In this document: positions 44,114-55,375 of the stretch, one piece after another | Layout of the letters: each line of letters begins with the position of its first letter | Numbering within the stretch: position 1 is the first letter of the stretch | NCBI GenBank assembly: GCA_944472135.2 | Contig: OX235270.1 | Coordinates: 85,135,168-85,199,167 of the forward strand | Direction of reading: 5' to 3' | From: Trichobilharzia regenti | Lineage: Eukaryota; Platyhelminthes; Trematoda; Strigeidida; Schistosomatidae | Length of the DNA: 64,000 nucleotides | Made by a program: the position numbers and the translations under genes | The notes under the pieces: generated by a model | What the model was told of the DNA's origin: nothing | What the model saw: only the letters and a program-made list of their open reading frames with translations | Database searches by the model: none

Positions 44114-44473
44114 TGTCCATGTAGTTGAAGATTAAGCGATCAATTCATGGTTGTTTGCTCAAACCCAACTTCCCGATATTTTCGCGGAGGCATCAATACG
44201 ACAGTCATCGTCTCATCGGTCGCTGTTCAGAAAGAAGTCAGTATAAAACCGTCAGAAGTAATATTGTGATTTATTATTGTAATATTTGTTCACAGACCTT
44301 AGTGGAATTATTTTTCATATGTTGGTGTTACAATAAAGAATTCTCGAGTAGCCAATTGGTGTTTTGGTTTTTTCGTCCGTTATTACTAAGCGTTTCTAAG
44401 AAACTTCAAGGAACAACGTGGGCCCGAGCGTGGCAAGAGCTGGTCATTAACGGTTTACGAGACGTGACTGACA
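44114..44473 (+). repeat. 5' LTR of Gag-only element copy 1
   Basis: TGTCCATGTAGTTGAAG...GACGTGACTGACA, 360 bp, with an ACAATAAAGAATTC polyadenylation region. Nearly identical to the solo LTR at 47876-48235. Confidence 0.88.
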
Positions 44474-44620
44474 GTTCTTTACGGTAAAAAGTCAGTTTTA
44501 AACGGCTTTCGAAAGGTGGCACGACTTTAGATGGTCAACGTTCATGTTTCCTGGTGCCGGTCAAGTCCTCTTTGAACAAGCAATATCTGGAAAGTTTTGG
44601 GAATTGGGTCAATTTCAACA

Positions 44621-46570
44621 ATGCCTGGGTCAAAGAAGGGACAGAGCATCGTGGATGCAAACAGGAAAGTAAGTCATGGTGACTTGTCTGTTAATTGCAA
44701 CGATGTGTCTGATGTTAAGCATGATATGGTTGATGTTACTGTTTCGCCGTTCAGGGATAATAGGAACATCAAACTCCCTAAATTAGAACCACGGTGTTTT
44801 GATGGAAACCCGGCTGATTATTTACAATTTGTAAAGGAGTTTGAGATCATGCTAAGTGGCATTTTATCAATTGATGAAATGAAGTTAATGTATTTGATGA
44901 GGTATTGCACTGGAGATGCTTCAAGAGCTATGCAGTGTTGTAAGTTTATGAAGCCAAAAGAGGGCTACTACGAGGCTATGAGCATACTACGTCAAAGGTT
45001 TGGAAGACCTTCGATGATTGCAGGGAAATTATTCGAGGCTGTTAAGGGTAATGGTGGTCAATTACAGGATGACTCCCAGGCATTCACTGAGTTTTCGGAT
45101 AATTTGCTGATTTACAAGAATGCACTGATTTCGATGAATCGCACGAGTGACCTCAACTCGAGTTTTATACTAGAAGTAATAGCAAGACGTCTACCTACTC
45201 GACTGCAAAGGAAGTGGGTGAAGATAAGCTCCCGTATGGAGGATGAGGGTATCGAGCCAAAGTTTGATGATATCCTGAAACTGGTAAAGAATAGTGTCAA
45301 TCAATCTATGAGCAAGTTCGCCAGTCTATTGCATCTCACCCCTAGAATAGAGCAGTCTGAGAGCAAAATGAAATCATTGATGACGAAAGGGCCGCAAATA
45401 GGTGGATATCGAGAAGGCTCCATGATGTCTAGTAATGCATATAGACCTAGTGAGTGCAACAGGTTTCGTAGTACATCCTCAACAGATAAGTTACAAGATG
45501 CAAGAAAAACACGGTTGTGTTTTACACGTTTGCAAGAGGTGCATACAAAGGTGAGCTGTGAATCAGTGAGCAAGCTTAGTGATAAGCTAAATGTGAAATC
45601 AAGGTCTGACTCCGGATTGTGTGACGATAACGGTGCGGTCAAGAAGCCTGTAGTTGCAACTGGTAAGCCATTGTTTAATAGAGTGTCACAGAGGAGAGTT
45701 ACTGCTTCAGGGTGCAGTTCTGACTCTAAAAGTTTACAAGGTATAACTAGTCAGAGTGAAGATATAAAACCTTTAATGATTTGTGAGGAGGAACCAAAAT
45801 TGTCTACTTCTGTTATTAAAGAGTTTGAAAATGATAAACTTGACGGTAATTTGCATATTTGTGGTAATGATCATGATAGTGAAGATTTTTCTTTGGTTGA
45901 TCTTGATGAAATGGAGGGAATGCCTACTACCGCTAAGTTAAATAAGGGTTCTGTACAACTTGAACGTGAAGTAGAATTAAATGCAGTTGCAGAAGGCATG
46001 CATACTTGTCAAACCGTCAGTGTAATTGGTCAGAGTGAAGCCCACCTATCATCAGATGCTAGTGCTAAAGCGGAGCTGATAGTAAAAGACAGCAGTGTTG
46101 GTGGTCTTGCAGGTAGACAAATTTCTTAAAGTCGAGCAACAACAGCTTTTGATCCACTGCTAAGTTCATCAACTGACATCAATCAGTCGTCGTTGGTGCT
46201 GTCATCCACAATGAAACAGACATCCATGAACTCAAGTATCTTGTGCAATGACTATGTTAGTATCAGTTCGTTTGAAAGGACGAATATCAATGGTCAGTTG
46301 AGTGAGGATAAGCCAAGTGTAAACGAGAGGGTAGTTGTTTAATTGACTTGCACGAATAAAGGCATTTCTAGTTTCAAGTTACTAATTGAATGCTATTATC
46401 TTTGGTGTAAATTACTCTGTTTCTACACTTGGTTGATGAGATATGTCGTGTGTTTGTTGGTCATCTATATTCTACGATACAATGACATGAGCGTGTTACC
46501 GTTCAGATTTGAGGGTATAGCTGATAGAGGGAAGTCAGCAAATGAACTCTGCGACGATTTTCCAACCTAG
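44621..46570 (+). pseudogene. BEL/Pao-type Gag, copy 1 (two nonsense codons)
   Basis: Exactly 650 codons long, as in copy 2, with no indels, but with TAA at codon 503 (copy 2 has GAA) and TAA near 46340 (copy 2 has AAA). Residues about 45-230 form a DUF1759-like capsid (LPKLEPRCFDGNPADYLQF, YLMRYCTGDASRAM, AMSILRQRFGRPSMIAGKL). At 300-313, LCFTRLQEVHTKVSC is a zinc knuckle whose second Cys is Arg. The start is the ATG at 44621; the open frame extends 8 codons upstream only through a TTG. The first 502 codons could still be translated. Confidence 0.85.
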
Positions 46571-46574
46571 AGCG

Positions 46575-47035
46575 TCAACCTGAGAAGGGTTGTAGGCGTA
46601 CTGCTGTAAGTCCTACAATTCTTCAAAGGGTAGCGCATCAATGAGCAGTCCAATGTGCTTGGTGTGTGATTTTGTACATATGTTCATATTGCATATACTG
46701 AATTGATATCATCTGTCATCTAGCTGTTGGTAATTCTGTTTGTGTCCGGACGACTTCCACTTGGATAATCAACCTGAGAAGGAATGTAGGCGTACTGCTG
46801 TGAGTCCTGCAGTTCTTCAAGGGTAGATTTTCATGCCGGAATCTACAACATTTGATGTAGTGATTGTACATATGTTTGTGTTAAATAATTGTGTGAGTTC
46901 CAATTATTGTAATTGTTGGTTAATCTTGTTTGTGTCCGGACATTCCACAACTTACAATCGTCAACCTGAGAAGGGTTGTAGGCGTACTGGTGTAAGTCCT
47001 GCGATTCTTCAAAGGAATTCCATAAAGACATGATC
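46575..47035 (+). repeat. Three tandem units of about 193 bp after gag
   Basis: Units start at 46575, 46769 and 46961 with TCAACCTGAGAAGG, then TGTAGGCGTACTG and AAGTCCTACAATTCTTCAA. The first two carry a TTTGTGTCCGGAC near their ends; the third unit is partial. They begin four bases after the Gag stop. The same array is in copy 2. Confidence 0.9.
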
Positions 47036-47460
47036 CGCGAGGTTGTTTGTACTATTTGTATATACGTGTGGTGTGTCATATCAATTGGTGTTTTTTGGAC
47101 TCATTGTGTTTACTCGTTGTTTTCGTGTCTTGTTGTTATTGCGTAATTTTGTTAAAATTTTCGTCGTGATTACTTCTGAAGTTGTTTCGAGTCTTCTACA
47201 TCCGTGAATGAATTGATTGATGTTAAGGACAGCAGATGGGTCGTATACGCCGTGGAGGCTAGGCTATTGCTGAGAATGAAATGCACACGGAGATAATTGT
47301 TAGCTGCGGTCCTACACGCCGGGGAGAAAGAGTGTAGACGGCTGAGGCTTGCGTACGTCACCGTTACTAGAACTGAGGCAGAATGAGTGACAAGCGATTG
47401 CAGTGATAATTGGTGGTGAGTAGATACGAGGACGTGCGTGGAGTATCATGAGGTGGTGCT

Positions 47461-47731
47461 ATGGTCACGTTTCATTCTGCAAGAGTCATCCTAGCAAGTG
47501 GAGACTGTGTTGCAAGATGTCAAGAGGACACCTTTAACTGGAGGCGGAGGTCGTCATCGATGTGTGAGATTTTGCTGCGGGTATGCTTGTGGTGTGTTGG
47601 CTTTTCTGTTTGTTTTCCATTTCAACTCTGTCCGTGTGACCCAGGTTCTCGCAATGGCATCCAAGTCAACGTGTATTGGTCGTGATGGAAAAAAGGGATG
47701 GATCCTTTTTTGCCGGGGAGTGTCAATGTAG
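47461..47731 (+). other. Short conserved frames before the 3' LTR, copy 1
   Basis: Two overlapping frames (74 and 77 codons), both conserved in copy 2. One reads CVARCQED...SSSMCEI and VCLWCVGFSVCFPF; the other reads GVLAFLFVFHFNSVRVTQVL. Each has one hydrophobic segment. Conservation in two frames may simply reflect overall sequence identity. No family recognised. Confidence 0.35.
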
Positions 47732-47790
47732 TTGAAGATTGAACGATCAATTCATGGTTGTTTGCTCAATCCCACCTTTTTGATCGGTGT
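47721..47790 (+). repeat. Truncated 3' LTR of copy 1
   Basis: TGTCAATGTAGTTGAAGATT and the following 40 or so bases match the LTR start, then diverge. About 85 bp of unrelated sequence separates it from the solo LTR at 47876. Confidence 0.75.
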
Positions 47791-47875
47791 TAATTCATTG
47801 ACTTTCATTATACGCATGGTAGATGAGGATGGGGTATGTCCGTTGCGCCAACATTTAGAAACTACCTAAGGCTTC

Positions 47876-48235
47876 TGTCAATGTAGCTGAAGATTGAGCG
47901 ATCAATTCATGGTTGTTTGCTCAAACCCAACTTCCCGATATTTTCGCGGAGGCATCAATACGACAGTCATCGTCTCATCGGTCGCTGTTCAGAAAGAAGT
48001 CAGTATAAAACCGTCAGAAGTAATATTGTGATTTATTATTGTAATATTTGTTCACAGACCTTAGTGGAATTATTTTTCATATGTTGGTGTTACAATAAAG
48101 AATTCTCGAGCGGCCAATTGGTGTTTTGGTTTTTTCGTCCGTTATTACTAAGCGTTTCTGAAAAACTTCAAGGAACAGCGTTAGCCCGAGCGTAGCAAGA
48201 GCTGGTCATTAACGGTTTACGAGACGTGACTGGCA
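47876..48235 (+). repeat. Solo LTR of the Gag-only family
   Basis: 360 bp, TGTCAATGTAGCTGAAG...GACGTGACTGGCA. Flanks GCTTC and ACTTC suggest its own 5-bp duplication with one mismatch, so it is probably an independent insertion rather than the missing 3' LTR. Confidence 0.78.
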
Positions 48236-48279
48236 ACTTCCCTGTACCATCATCCATAAAATCACTATGAACTTATCTG

Positions 48280-49740
48280 TGCATTGTGAGCTACTATTGC
48301 CGTTTTATTCCACACTGTGCACACATTTTATCACCACCGACTGATCTCCTAGGAGGGAAAATTAAGACATCAACATTCATTACGAAAGCTCTCAAAGCGT
48401 TTATAACTATTAAGATGGCGATTGCAGACGCTAGGATGTTAGTGCACCAAGATGTTGACCTTTCGCTAAGCGTTTCAGTCAATGCTTCTAGGAAAGCCAT
48501 AAAAGCGGTCCTACAGCAATATATGCATATCTCATCGGTACCTCTAGCTTTCTTTTCCCGTAAACTCTCCGCTTTTGAAATGAAATGCAGCACTTTCGGT
48601 AGAGAATTGCTTGCGATTTATGCTTCCATCAAACATTTTCGTCACCTCGTGGAAGGTCGGCGAAGTACCATTTTCACCTATCACTAACGTCTTACGTATG
48701 CCCTTCGCTCCACCACTGACAGGTACTCCCCGCGCGAATTGCTGCATTTAGATTATATTTCACAGTTCACATCAGACATACAGCGTGTTCCTGGTACTGA
48801 TAACTCTGTGACAGTCGCATTGTCACGAATCTGCACCATGTCAGTACCACCAGTTATTGATCTTAGCAAAATGGCTGAAATTCAGTTAACAGAGTTGGAC
48901 GCAGATAAACTGCCTCTAGAAACTTCTTGGCGGATACCTTTGGTTAACAGTGAAGGCACTATCCTGTGTGACCAGTCTGCCGGCAACCCCAAACCTACTA
49001 TCTGGCTACACTTACGCTTCGTGGCGTTTGACAGTCCTCACAATCTTTCACACCCAAATATACGAGCATCAAAGAAACTGGTATCAGTTGGATTTGGCTG
49101 GTCCGGCATTGACCGTGACGTGCGTTGCTAGGTGCGTGCTTGTGTGCCGTGTCAACGCACACCGAATCCCAAGTGTCTAGGACTAAAGATTCTCAACAAG
49201 ACACAGGTAAGCGAGTATCCGTTAGTCCTCGGAGAAATCACTAGCATGGCGAAAGACACCGAACGTTCTATCGAGCCCCCTAAGCAAACGCGTTCTAGAC
49301 GGAACGTCAGCTTCTTCGCATCTTATGTTACACTACTACGTGATGCGATTCATCCACTTTTTATTCGCTTGTGGTATATATTTTTCCCTCTGACACATCA
49401 GTTTTTTATTGCATCCCGCAACACAAGTAAAACTATTTTATAACCATACATGTTGCATCCACTCAAAAATTAGATATTTTCGGTGCTCTATTTTTCGCGT
49501 CATTTTTTATCGTGGATGCATATCACTATTCACACGTTCTTTTCGATGCATTTTCCTCTACACGGTTCTCAAAATTCTTGTTTTCTTTTCCAGGTACGAC
49601 CGTCACTGAACAGGAAGCAAACGAAACACGTGATCCAGTGGACAAACATAAACGAAGAGATGTGCAGACACCTTAATAGTATAGGTAGACAACCTGCAGG
49701 CAATACACTAAGTAGATCGGAGGAAATTTAAAGATGGTAA
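48280..49740 (+). pseudogene. Gypsy copy B: RNase H to integrase zinc finger, core deleted
   Basis: SYYCRFIPHCAHILSPPTDL (RT thumb), then RNase H (VNASRKAIKAVLQQY...FFSRKLSAFEMKCSTFGREL). Then RVPGTDNSVTVALSRI and a linker, and the integrase zinc finger with HNLSH and CVPCQR, with a stop codon between at 49131. After CQR, the sequence reads as the end of Pol (PPKQTRSRRNVSF) with no trace of the integrase D,D,E core. It overlaps the domains of copy A, so it is a separate copy. Inactive. The 49440-49600 stretch is T-rich and unexplained. Confidence 0.75.
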
Positions 49741-49806
49741 ACTCACTGGGTTTATACTTCCTGCTGGTTTCGTCTTGGGGTCCCCACAACCCCCTAGGGG
49801 GTGAGC

Positions 49807-50226
49807 TGTAGCCATAAGTGATTCCTCGGAATTATTTGGCCGCAACATTCATCACTGAACATTGGGTGCTGACCCTCATTGTTTAAATCGATTTGTTTAG
49901 CTGAAGGCTTCCGGTCAAACACTCACGCCATTTGATACTCTGTCGTGTTAGGTTCATTCGTGAATGGTCCCTAGATAGCTAAGTAGTCATCCCTCACTCC
50001 GATTTGGTTCTGAAATATAATTTGTGATGTGAATGATCAATTCTCGAGTTCTGCTTCGCCTTTAGTCTCCGCGGAACGAATACCATAGAAGTTGTATTAG
50101 ATCTTGCGTTAGTATGCTTCGTACTATCCGCGAATGCTAACACTCTCAGGCTCTAAAGTTTATTCCGCACACTATAGACCTCTTCCAATATACCTGCTTC
50201 ATTTCTGTATCTACTTGGATTCCGTA
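49807..50226 (+). repeat. 3' LTR of Gypsy copy B
   Basis: Starts TGTAGCCATAAGTGATTCC after a palindromic CCCCCTAGGGGG and aligns with 40579 and 52541 through TGTTTAAATCGATTTGTTTAG and CCGCGGAACGAATACCATAG. The right end is set by eye from alignment with 40900. Confidence 0.65.
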
Positions 50227-51338
50227 TTGCAAATGTAATCCATAGAACCCTGATTTGAGATTCTGAACAATTTCGACTGAATATGAAAATAAAGACACGT
50301 TATGTATGCTTTAGCTTTTGTCAGCAATTTTGTTTTAATGACAAATTTTCCGCGTAACGGGTAATGTACGCGTTTATTTTCAAACTTTCGGCTTCTAACC
50401 CACTTAAAGTGTCTGCTTGCCCTTGTATCGTCTTACCCCTTTTGGAATTTGCAGAAACTCTCATCCTCGTCCCAATCATTTCTGACAACCGATGGGCCAC
50501 ATCTGAAAATGAACATCATGCTAATGCGACATTCACTGTGAACTGTACCCGTGGACCGTATTGTATGAATTGTTGACTTGACCTTATTTGCAAATACCTA
50601 CATTTTTCTTTAGCTCATTTACGTTAATAATCACAGTAAGGCATTTACTTTTACTGATTTGGACTTTTGAGGTGATATTTTCTATGATCCCTGATTTTAG
50701 CATTCAAGCTTACGCAAGCTTTATAGGGAGTCCGTTCGCAGACACTGCACTAAAACTAACCAAGCGTTTTATATTATGTTTCGCAGCTACTCTCAAATCT
50801 TTATATTCGCCAACCGTAGGTTCAGAAAAACCATTTTATACGTAGTAGTACACGTTGTTATAAAATGATTCTATAATACACCCCTGCCTTTATTAACTCT
50901 CAGGATCCCACAGTCGACCGTTTGCCTACATATCTACGTCCTCTTGTGAAGCAAATCAATCGCCATCACTTTCTAAAGCCCAGCGGAATATAATAGAACG
51001 GTTGAGCATGAGATGGGGTGATTTTATCCTCAGCGTTATCCCATTTCGACAAAACGTGTAGGGAAAATGGTCTGGAATTAATTCTGGAGGCTCACCACTC
51101 TCCACCAGTAGCCATAGTGGCGAGACGCCATTGACCCTCCACTTCCATCCCTAAAAAATCTTGAGATTACGTAACTTCACCTACAGACATCTGTCCGATC
51201 CAACATTCCACTTCTAAACACTAAAGCCGTCCTTTATATACCATTTTGCATTTCGTGTCAATTAAACGGTTTGTGCTTCATTGAACTCTTGTGCATTCCT
51301 TTTTTGAACTGATATTTTGTGAAATAAGAACCAACTTT
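50227..51338. other. No gene recognised
   Basis: Short frames at 50364-50845 with no motif; otherwise nothing supported. Confidence 0.45.
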
Positions 51339-51520
51339 ATTTTTTATTTTTGATTACAGCTTGATTCCACACTGTATTTTTGGCACAAGTATGGAATTTT
51401 CAGCGTGGATATCTGTAGCCCAAATCTTGCAGGCCAACCATAGATATCAGGTGTGCGTCAGCAGGGAATCAAACTTCGGACCATGTGCATGGTCGGTGAG
51501 AGTCCTAAACACTGTGCCAC
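51339..51520 (-). repeat. tRNA-derived SINE (older copy)
   Basis: Same type as 10.3 and 31.3 kb. The B box has decayed to AAGTTTGATTCCC, so it is likely transcriptionally dead. Confidence 0.8.
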
Positions 51521-51599
51521 GTTGAACTATCGTACTCCTTATGTTTGGAGGTCGAACAACCTCAAATTTGAAGCTTTGTGCCTGACACACTTTGTTTTA

Positions 51600-52440
51600 T
51601 AGAACAGTAATCTCGCAGTTCTTTAACTTTCGATCGTCGATATAATTCCATTTGGGGCCATTTGGTCACGTTTAGGAACTGGTCGGGTTTCTTTTGAAAA
51701 GCTTGGTTTTATTTCGCTTTGGGTAAAGACTGCGAGTCCATATCCTCAAGAGTTATTCACGTGGTGTCTGTAACTACATGGTTGGGAAACCTTGTTCAAA
51801 TCTTTACCAAAGTTTGAAAATATACCATCCATGCATTTATCAGCATCAGTCATGTTCACTCAAATTTTCTGTGACAAAACAGTGACTCTTTGTGGCTACG
51901 CTATTCTTCTCCTAGAATTTTAGTGCCAACAACATGCTTGATAATAGCATCAGGGATAATTCTTTCTAACAGGTTGACTAAAATTTTACTTAGAATGACT
52001 GGGTGGTAGTTCTTAACCAAATTCCCTAGTCCTGTTTTGAAAACCGGAGTTGTGATATCATCGTCCCTTCCAGTCCCTCAAAGTCTTCGAACAGCTCAGT
52101 GATATGACGAAGCGCGCCGAACATGGTCCAGTTATAGCCACATTCAGTGAAGGTAATATTCACTGAAAGGGTCCATCGAAATCACCAAACTTACGAGGGT
52201 TGAGCGCCAGAAGTAATTTTATGATGTTTTTCTTCTTAACATGGGTGGGTTTCACCTCTAGATCAGCCTCCAAAGAAGCCAATGCATGTTCCATATCCAG
52301 TTCGGACAGCAATTTTTGGAAGTAACATGATAGAGCAGTAGACTTCGTCAAGTAATCAACTTGACTTATTGTCCCCTCATTCGAAAGAAGAATGTAAATG
52401 GAGTCTCTTTCCTTATTCTTCTCTTCACCAACGTTCACGG
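51600..52440 (-). pseudogene. Non-LTR retrotransposon fragment (CR1/jockey-like), start of RT
   Basis: The minus strand reads VKKKNIIKLLLALNPRKFGDFDGPF: the segment before the RT domain, with the LNP.KS.G.DG block. It then reads pieces of CSKTLRDWKGR and a stop-rich continuation. A faint WKGG/VTPVFKTG-type motif follows. Frames break repeatedly and the catalytic site is not reached. Confidence 0.5.
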
Positions 52441-52540
52441 TCTTTTAGGATAGTCGTGTATGTTTGTAACCAGGGGCGATTCATATACTTTTCCACATTT
52501 TAAATCATTGCCTTTCACTGGCTTCTAGTTTCAAAGAATC

Positions 52541-52900
52541 TGTAGCGGTAATTAATTCCCCAAAATTATTGACCACAGTACTCGTCACTGAACATTGGAT
52601 ACCAACCCTCATTGTTTAAGTCGACTAGTTTGGCTGAAGGCTTCAGGTCAAGCATCCACGCCATTTGGTACTCCGTCGTGTCACGTTCATGCGCGACCAC
52701 TACTCAGTTAAGCAATCACCTCACTCTACGATTTGGTCCCGAAATATATCTCGTGATCTGGACGATCAAAGAGTGTCTTTCGCTTTACCTTTGGTCCCCG
52801 CGGAACGAATACTATAGAAGTTGTTGGTATTAGATCTTGCGTTAGTATACTCTGTACAATCCGCGAACGTCAATACTGTTAGCTCGCTGTAAGCGTCTCA
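52541..52900 (+). repeat. Solo Gypsy LTR (CsRn1/Boudicca-like family)
   Basis: Starts TGTAGCGGTAATTAATTCCC and carries all landmarks of the 49807 LTR, including CCGCGGAACGAATACTATAG. The right end is approximate. No adjacent Gypsy coding sequence on its right. Confidence 0.68.
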
Positions 52901-52924
52901 ACCCAGTGCAGATAGGAAGTACCT

Positions 52925-53385
52925 ATAGCCCAGTAGCAGTAAGGCAGAAGGGCTCGATGGAATGACTCCAGTGGTGTTTAAAAACGGTATACTGTTGGCG
53001 TTAACAAAGGTATTAGACAGCGTCTGGGAATAAGGGATAGTATCATCGGGCTGGAGTAAGTCATTGACTGTCCCAGTATACAAAAATGGAGACAAGTTTT
53101 CCTGTGATAATCACAGAGGGATTAGCTTGATTAATATGGTAGCTAGAGTTCTAGACTCAATAATAATGCGTAGGCTAAGCGGTCTACAGGAAGAACAAAC
53201 GCGAGAGAATCAGACAGTCCTTAGACCAGGAATAAAGCGTTTTGATCATATCTTCACCCTTCGACAGATTCTGGAACATATGCATACTTATCAGCGTTCA
53301 ACAATCGTTATATTTCTTGATATGAAAGCGACATTCGATTCTGTCGACCGAGAGATACTACTGTGATGTCGGGCTGTAAAGTTGA
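52925..53385 (+). pseudogene. Non-LTR retrotransposon RT, part 1
   Basis: GLDGMTPVVFKNG is the RT-entry motif. VPVYKNGDKFSCDNHRGISL, DHIFTLRQILEHMHTYQRS and VIFLDMKATFDSVDREILL are the RT fingers and the first catalytic Asp block (FLDMKATFDS). A stop follows at 53365. Clade not assigned. Confidence 0.75.
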
Positions 53386-53700
53386 TGCCAATCCCTTGTA
53401 AACGTTGTACTTACCTCAATATTGGTTGGTTATCGTATGCCGACAACCACGGGATGAAAACGAAACGAAGTCGATTTTCCCGCTCAACCTGGAGGACAAT
53501 TGTACAATTCAATAACTATACAGCCTAGTTCAGACAATGAGTGTATTTATATATATATCAAATATTTAACTGTTGAAACATTATTAACTTGTAGACAATC
53601 TACGATTTGATATTATATCATACTTGATCGTGCCTGTAAAAATGGCATGCATTTTCATGTAAATTTATATGTGTATATGAGAATATACATTATTATTATT
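53386..53700. other. Insertion or divergent stretch splitting the LINE RT
   Basis: About 315 bp of AT-rich sequence with TATATATATATC and an ATTATTATTATT run, lying where the RT should continue from VDRE to the RVRAYGEL block. The inserted family is not recognised. Confidence 0.55.
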
Positions 53701-54275
53701 ATAAAATACACTGCACTCTACTCGAACTCATGCAGTCAGCCAGGTGAGGGCTTACGGTGAATTGTCATGTGAACTGGTGACAACTGGTGGTGTTCTTCAG
53801 GGATGCCCACTATCCCCTTTTCTATTCAATTTCATCATAGATGTAATAATGGACTTAACCCTAACTCACTTCACAGACTCAGGGATTGACTTGCTACCAG
53901 GGAATAATCTCGTTGACTTAGAACATGAAGACGATATAGTCCTTCTAGGCTAGGATGCTGACAAAATGCAGTTTTCTGAACACCCTAAGTAGCAATCTGC
54001 GAATGTTTGGCATGCGATTCGACCTTGATGTCAAATGTAGGATGATGTTACAGGAGTGGACTACATCAACTACGCCTAGCTTAGAGATAGGGGGTGAAAC
54101 GGTAGACCACACCAACCACTTCACTTATTTAGGAGGTTGTAACAGCCCAACAGGTTGATCTATGACGAAATCTCAGCACGGATACAGAGGTCTCGTTTGG
54201 CATACGCAAATCTTTTCCATCTCTAATGTAGTCATTATATCCGGCTGTCGAACAAAACGTGAGTGGACTGTAATG
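53701..54275 (+). pseudogene. Non-LTR retrotransposon RT, part 2
   Basis: VRAYGELSCELVTTGGVLQG, CPLSPFLFNFIIDVIM and VDLEHEDDIVLLG form the RT palm. The YADD site reads HEDD. Then MLTKCSFLNTLSSNLRMFGM and TNHFTYLGGCNSPTG. There is a stop after LLG, a frame change after SPTG, and a break near 54275. Confidence 0.75.
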
Positions 54276-55375
54276 ATAATAATAATTTTTTCTGTAACAG
54301 AAACCAGCCATTTTTACAGGCATGAACATATACACATTTATTAAAACTTATAGAATATATAATATGATTTGTTAATTTAGAAATGAGTTGAATACTGGTA
54401 AATGTGAGAGAAACATTTAAAATGAAGTGTACAAATAAGGAAATAGATACAGCGTCAAATCTAATATGTGACTGAAAAAAATACATGTCAATTCCACGCG
54501 GGAATCATAAATGATTGCGTTAGTTGGGAAGGTAAGTAGCATTTCTGTACAGGTGCCGACGTGGTACATAAGAGATGCAGAATAAACAATAATTATCAGT
54601 AAATCATTCAGAAAGAGTTTTAATGTCTATTAAACTTTAAATTCACCTGTAAGTACATCATATTTGTGACATTTCCAGTTGTTTATGAGACCCACTTTGA
54701 ACTTGTCAGCAGATTTTACAATACCGATGATCCCGTTATTCACCAGATGAGCTAGCAATATCACGAATAAGTAGAGAATTGCAGCGCTGTATCAGTACCT
54801 TCGTTGAAAGCAGTATCTTTGAAAAGAGAAGAAGAAACAAGAAAACCGGGAGAGAGGTGCAGAAGTATATAAAAGGTGTTAATAATTCAAAATATATAAC
54901 AGATATGGGGTTCATCATTTTTAATTATTGTTTTTTTCAAGAAATATTATTTCCCCGATGTTCTACAGTCTTTTCTGCGAACAGTTAGTTTAAGTGAAAG
55001 ACAGGTGATAATTTCACCTACTTATGTAGGCTTAAAAGGAGTTAAACACAAAAGTCAGAGTGCGTGAGCTATGTAAAAGAAAAGCGAGGGCCTGGTAATA
55101 TATGTTTTTCTGAAGTATACAGTTCGGTGTTCTTCTGAAGTAGCGGACTCATACCATTTACTTTCATTCGGGAGTTTGCATTTAAACTTCGGCTCTAGGC
55201 AATTTTCAACTTCTATTTCTTTTTTTTCATTATTTTTTTCAGTTTTTACCTTTTTATTTACTCTCATTTTGCAGAAGCCATCCGAACTCAGGAGCCTTAG
55301 CAATAGAGTGCTGTCCCACGGATAAGGGTGGTTCACATATGTCCCCACCATCATATCCGCTGACTGTGTCATGGT
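54276..55375. other. Second insertion in the LINE, unrecognised
   Basis: About 1.1 kb separates GRVYC-type sequence from the SAFFYSCGTWSLK-type block that should follow directly. It is AT-rich, with short frames on both strands (54235-54486, 55055-55372) that lack motifs. No terminal repeats were found. Confidence 0.5.

Larger units (their letters stand above)
44114..47790 (+). mobile_element. Gag-only BEL/Pao-type LTR element, copy 1 (3' LTR truncated)
   Basis: 5' LTR 44114-44473, leader, Gag frame, three tandem repeats, a conserved short frame, a purine-rich CCGGGGAG, then only the first 70 or so bases of the 3' LTR from 47721. Same organisation as copy 2 at 59075-63069 but in opposite orientation. 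No protease, RT, RNase H or integrase is present in either copy. It interrupts or abuts Gypsy copy A at 44113. Confidence 0.85.

Noticed and set aside
54235..54486. 83-codon minus-strand frame in the LINE insertion
   Set aside because: Composition biased, no motif, overlapped by frames on the other strand.
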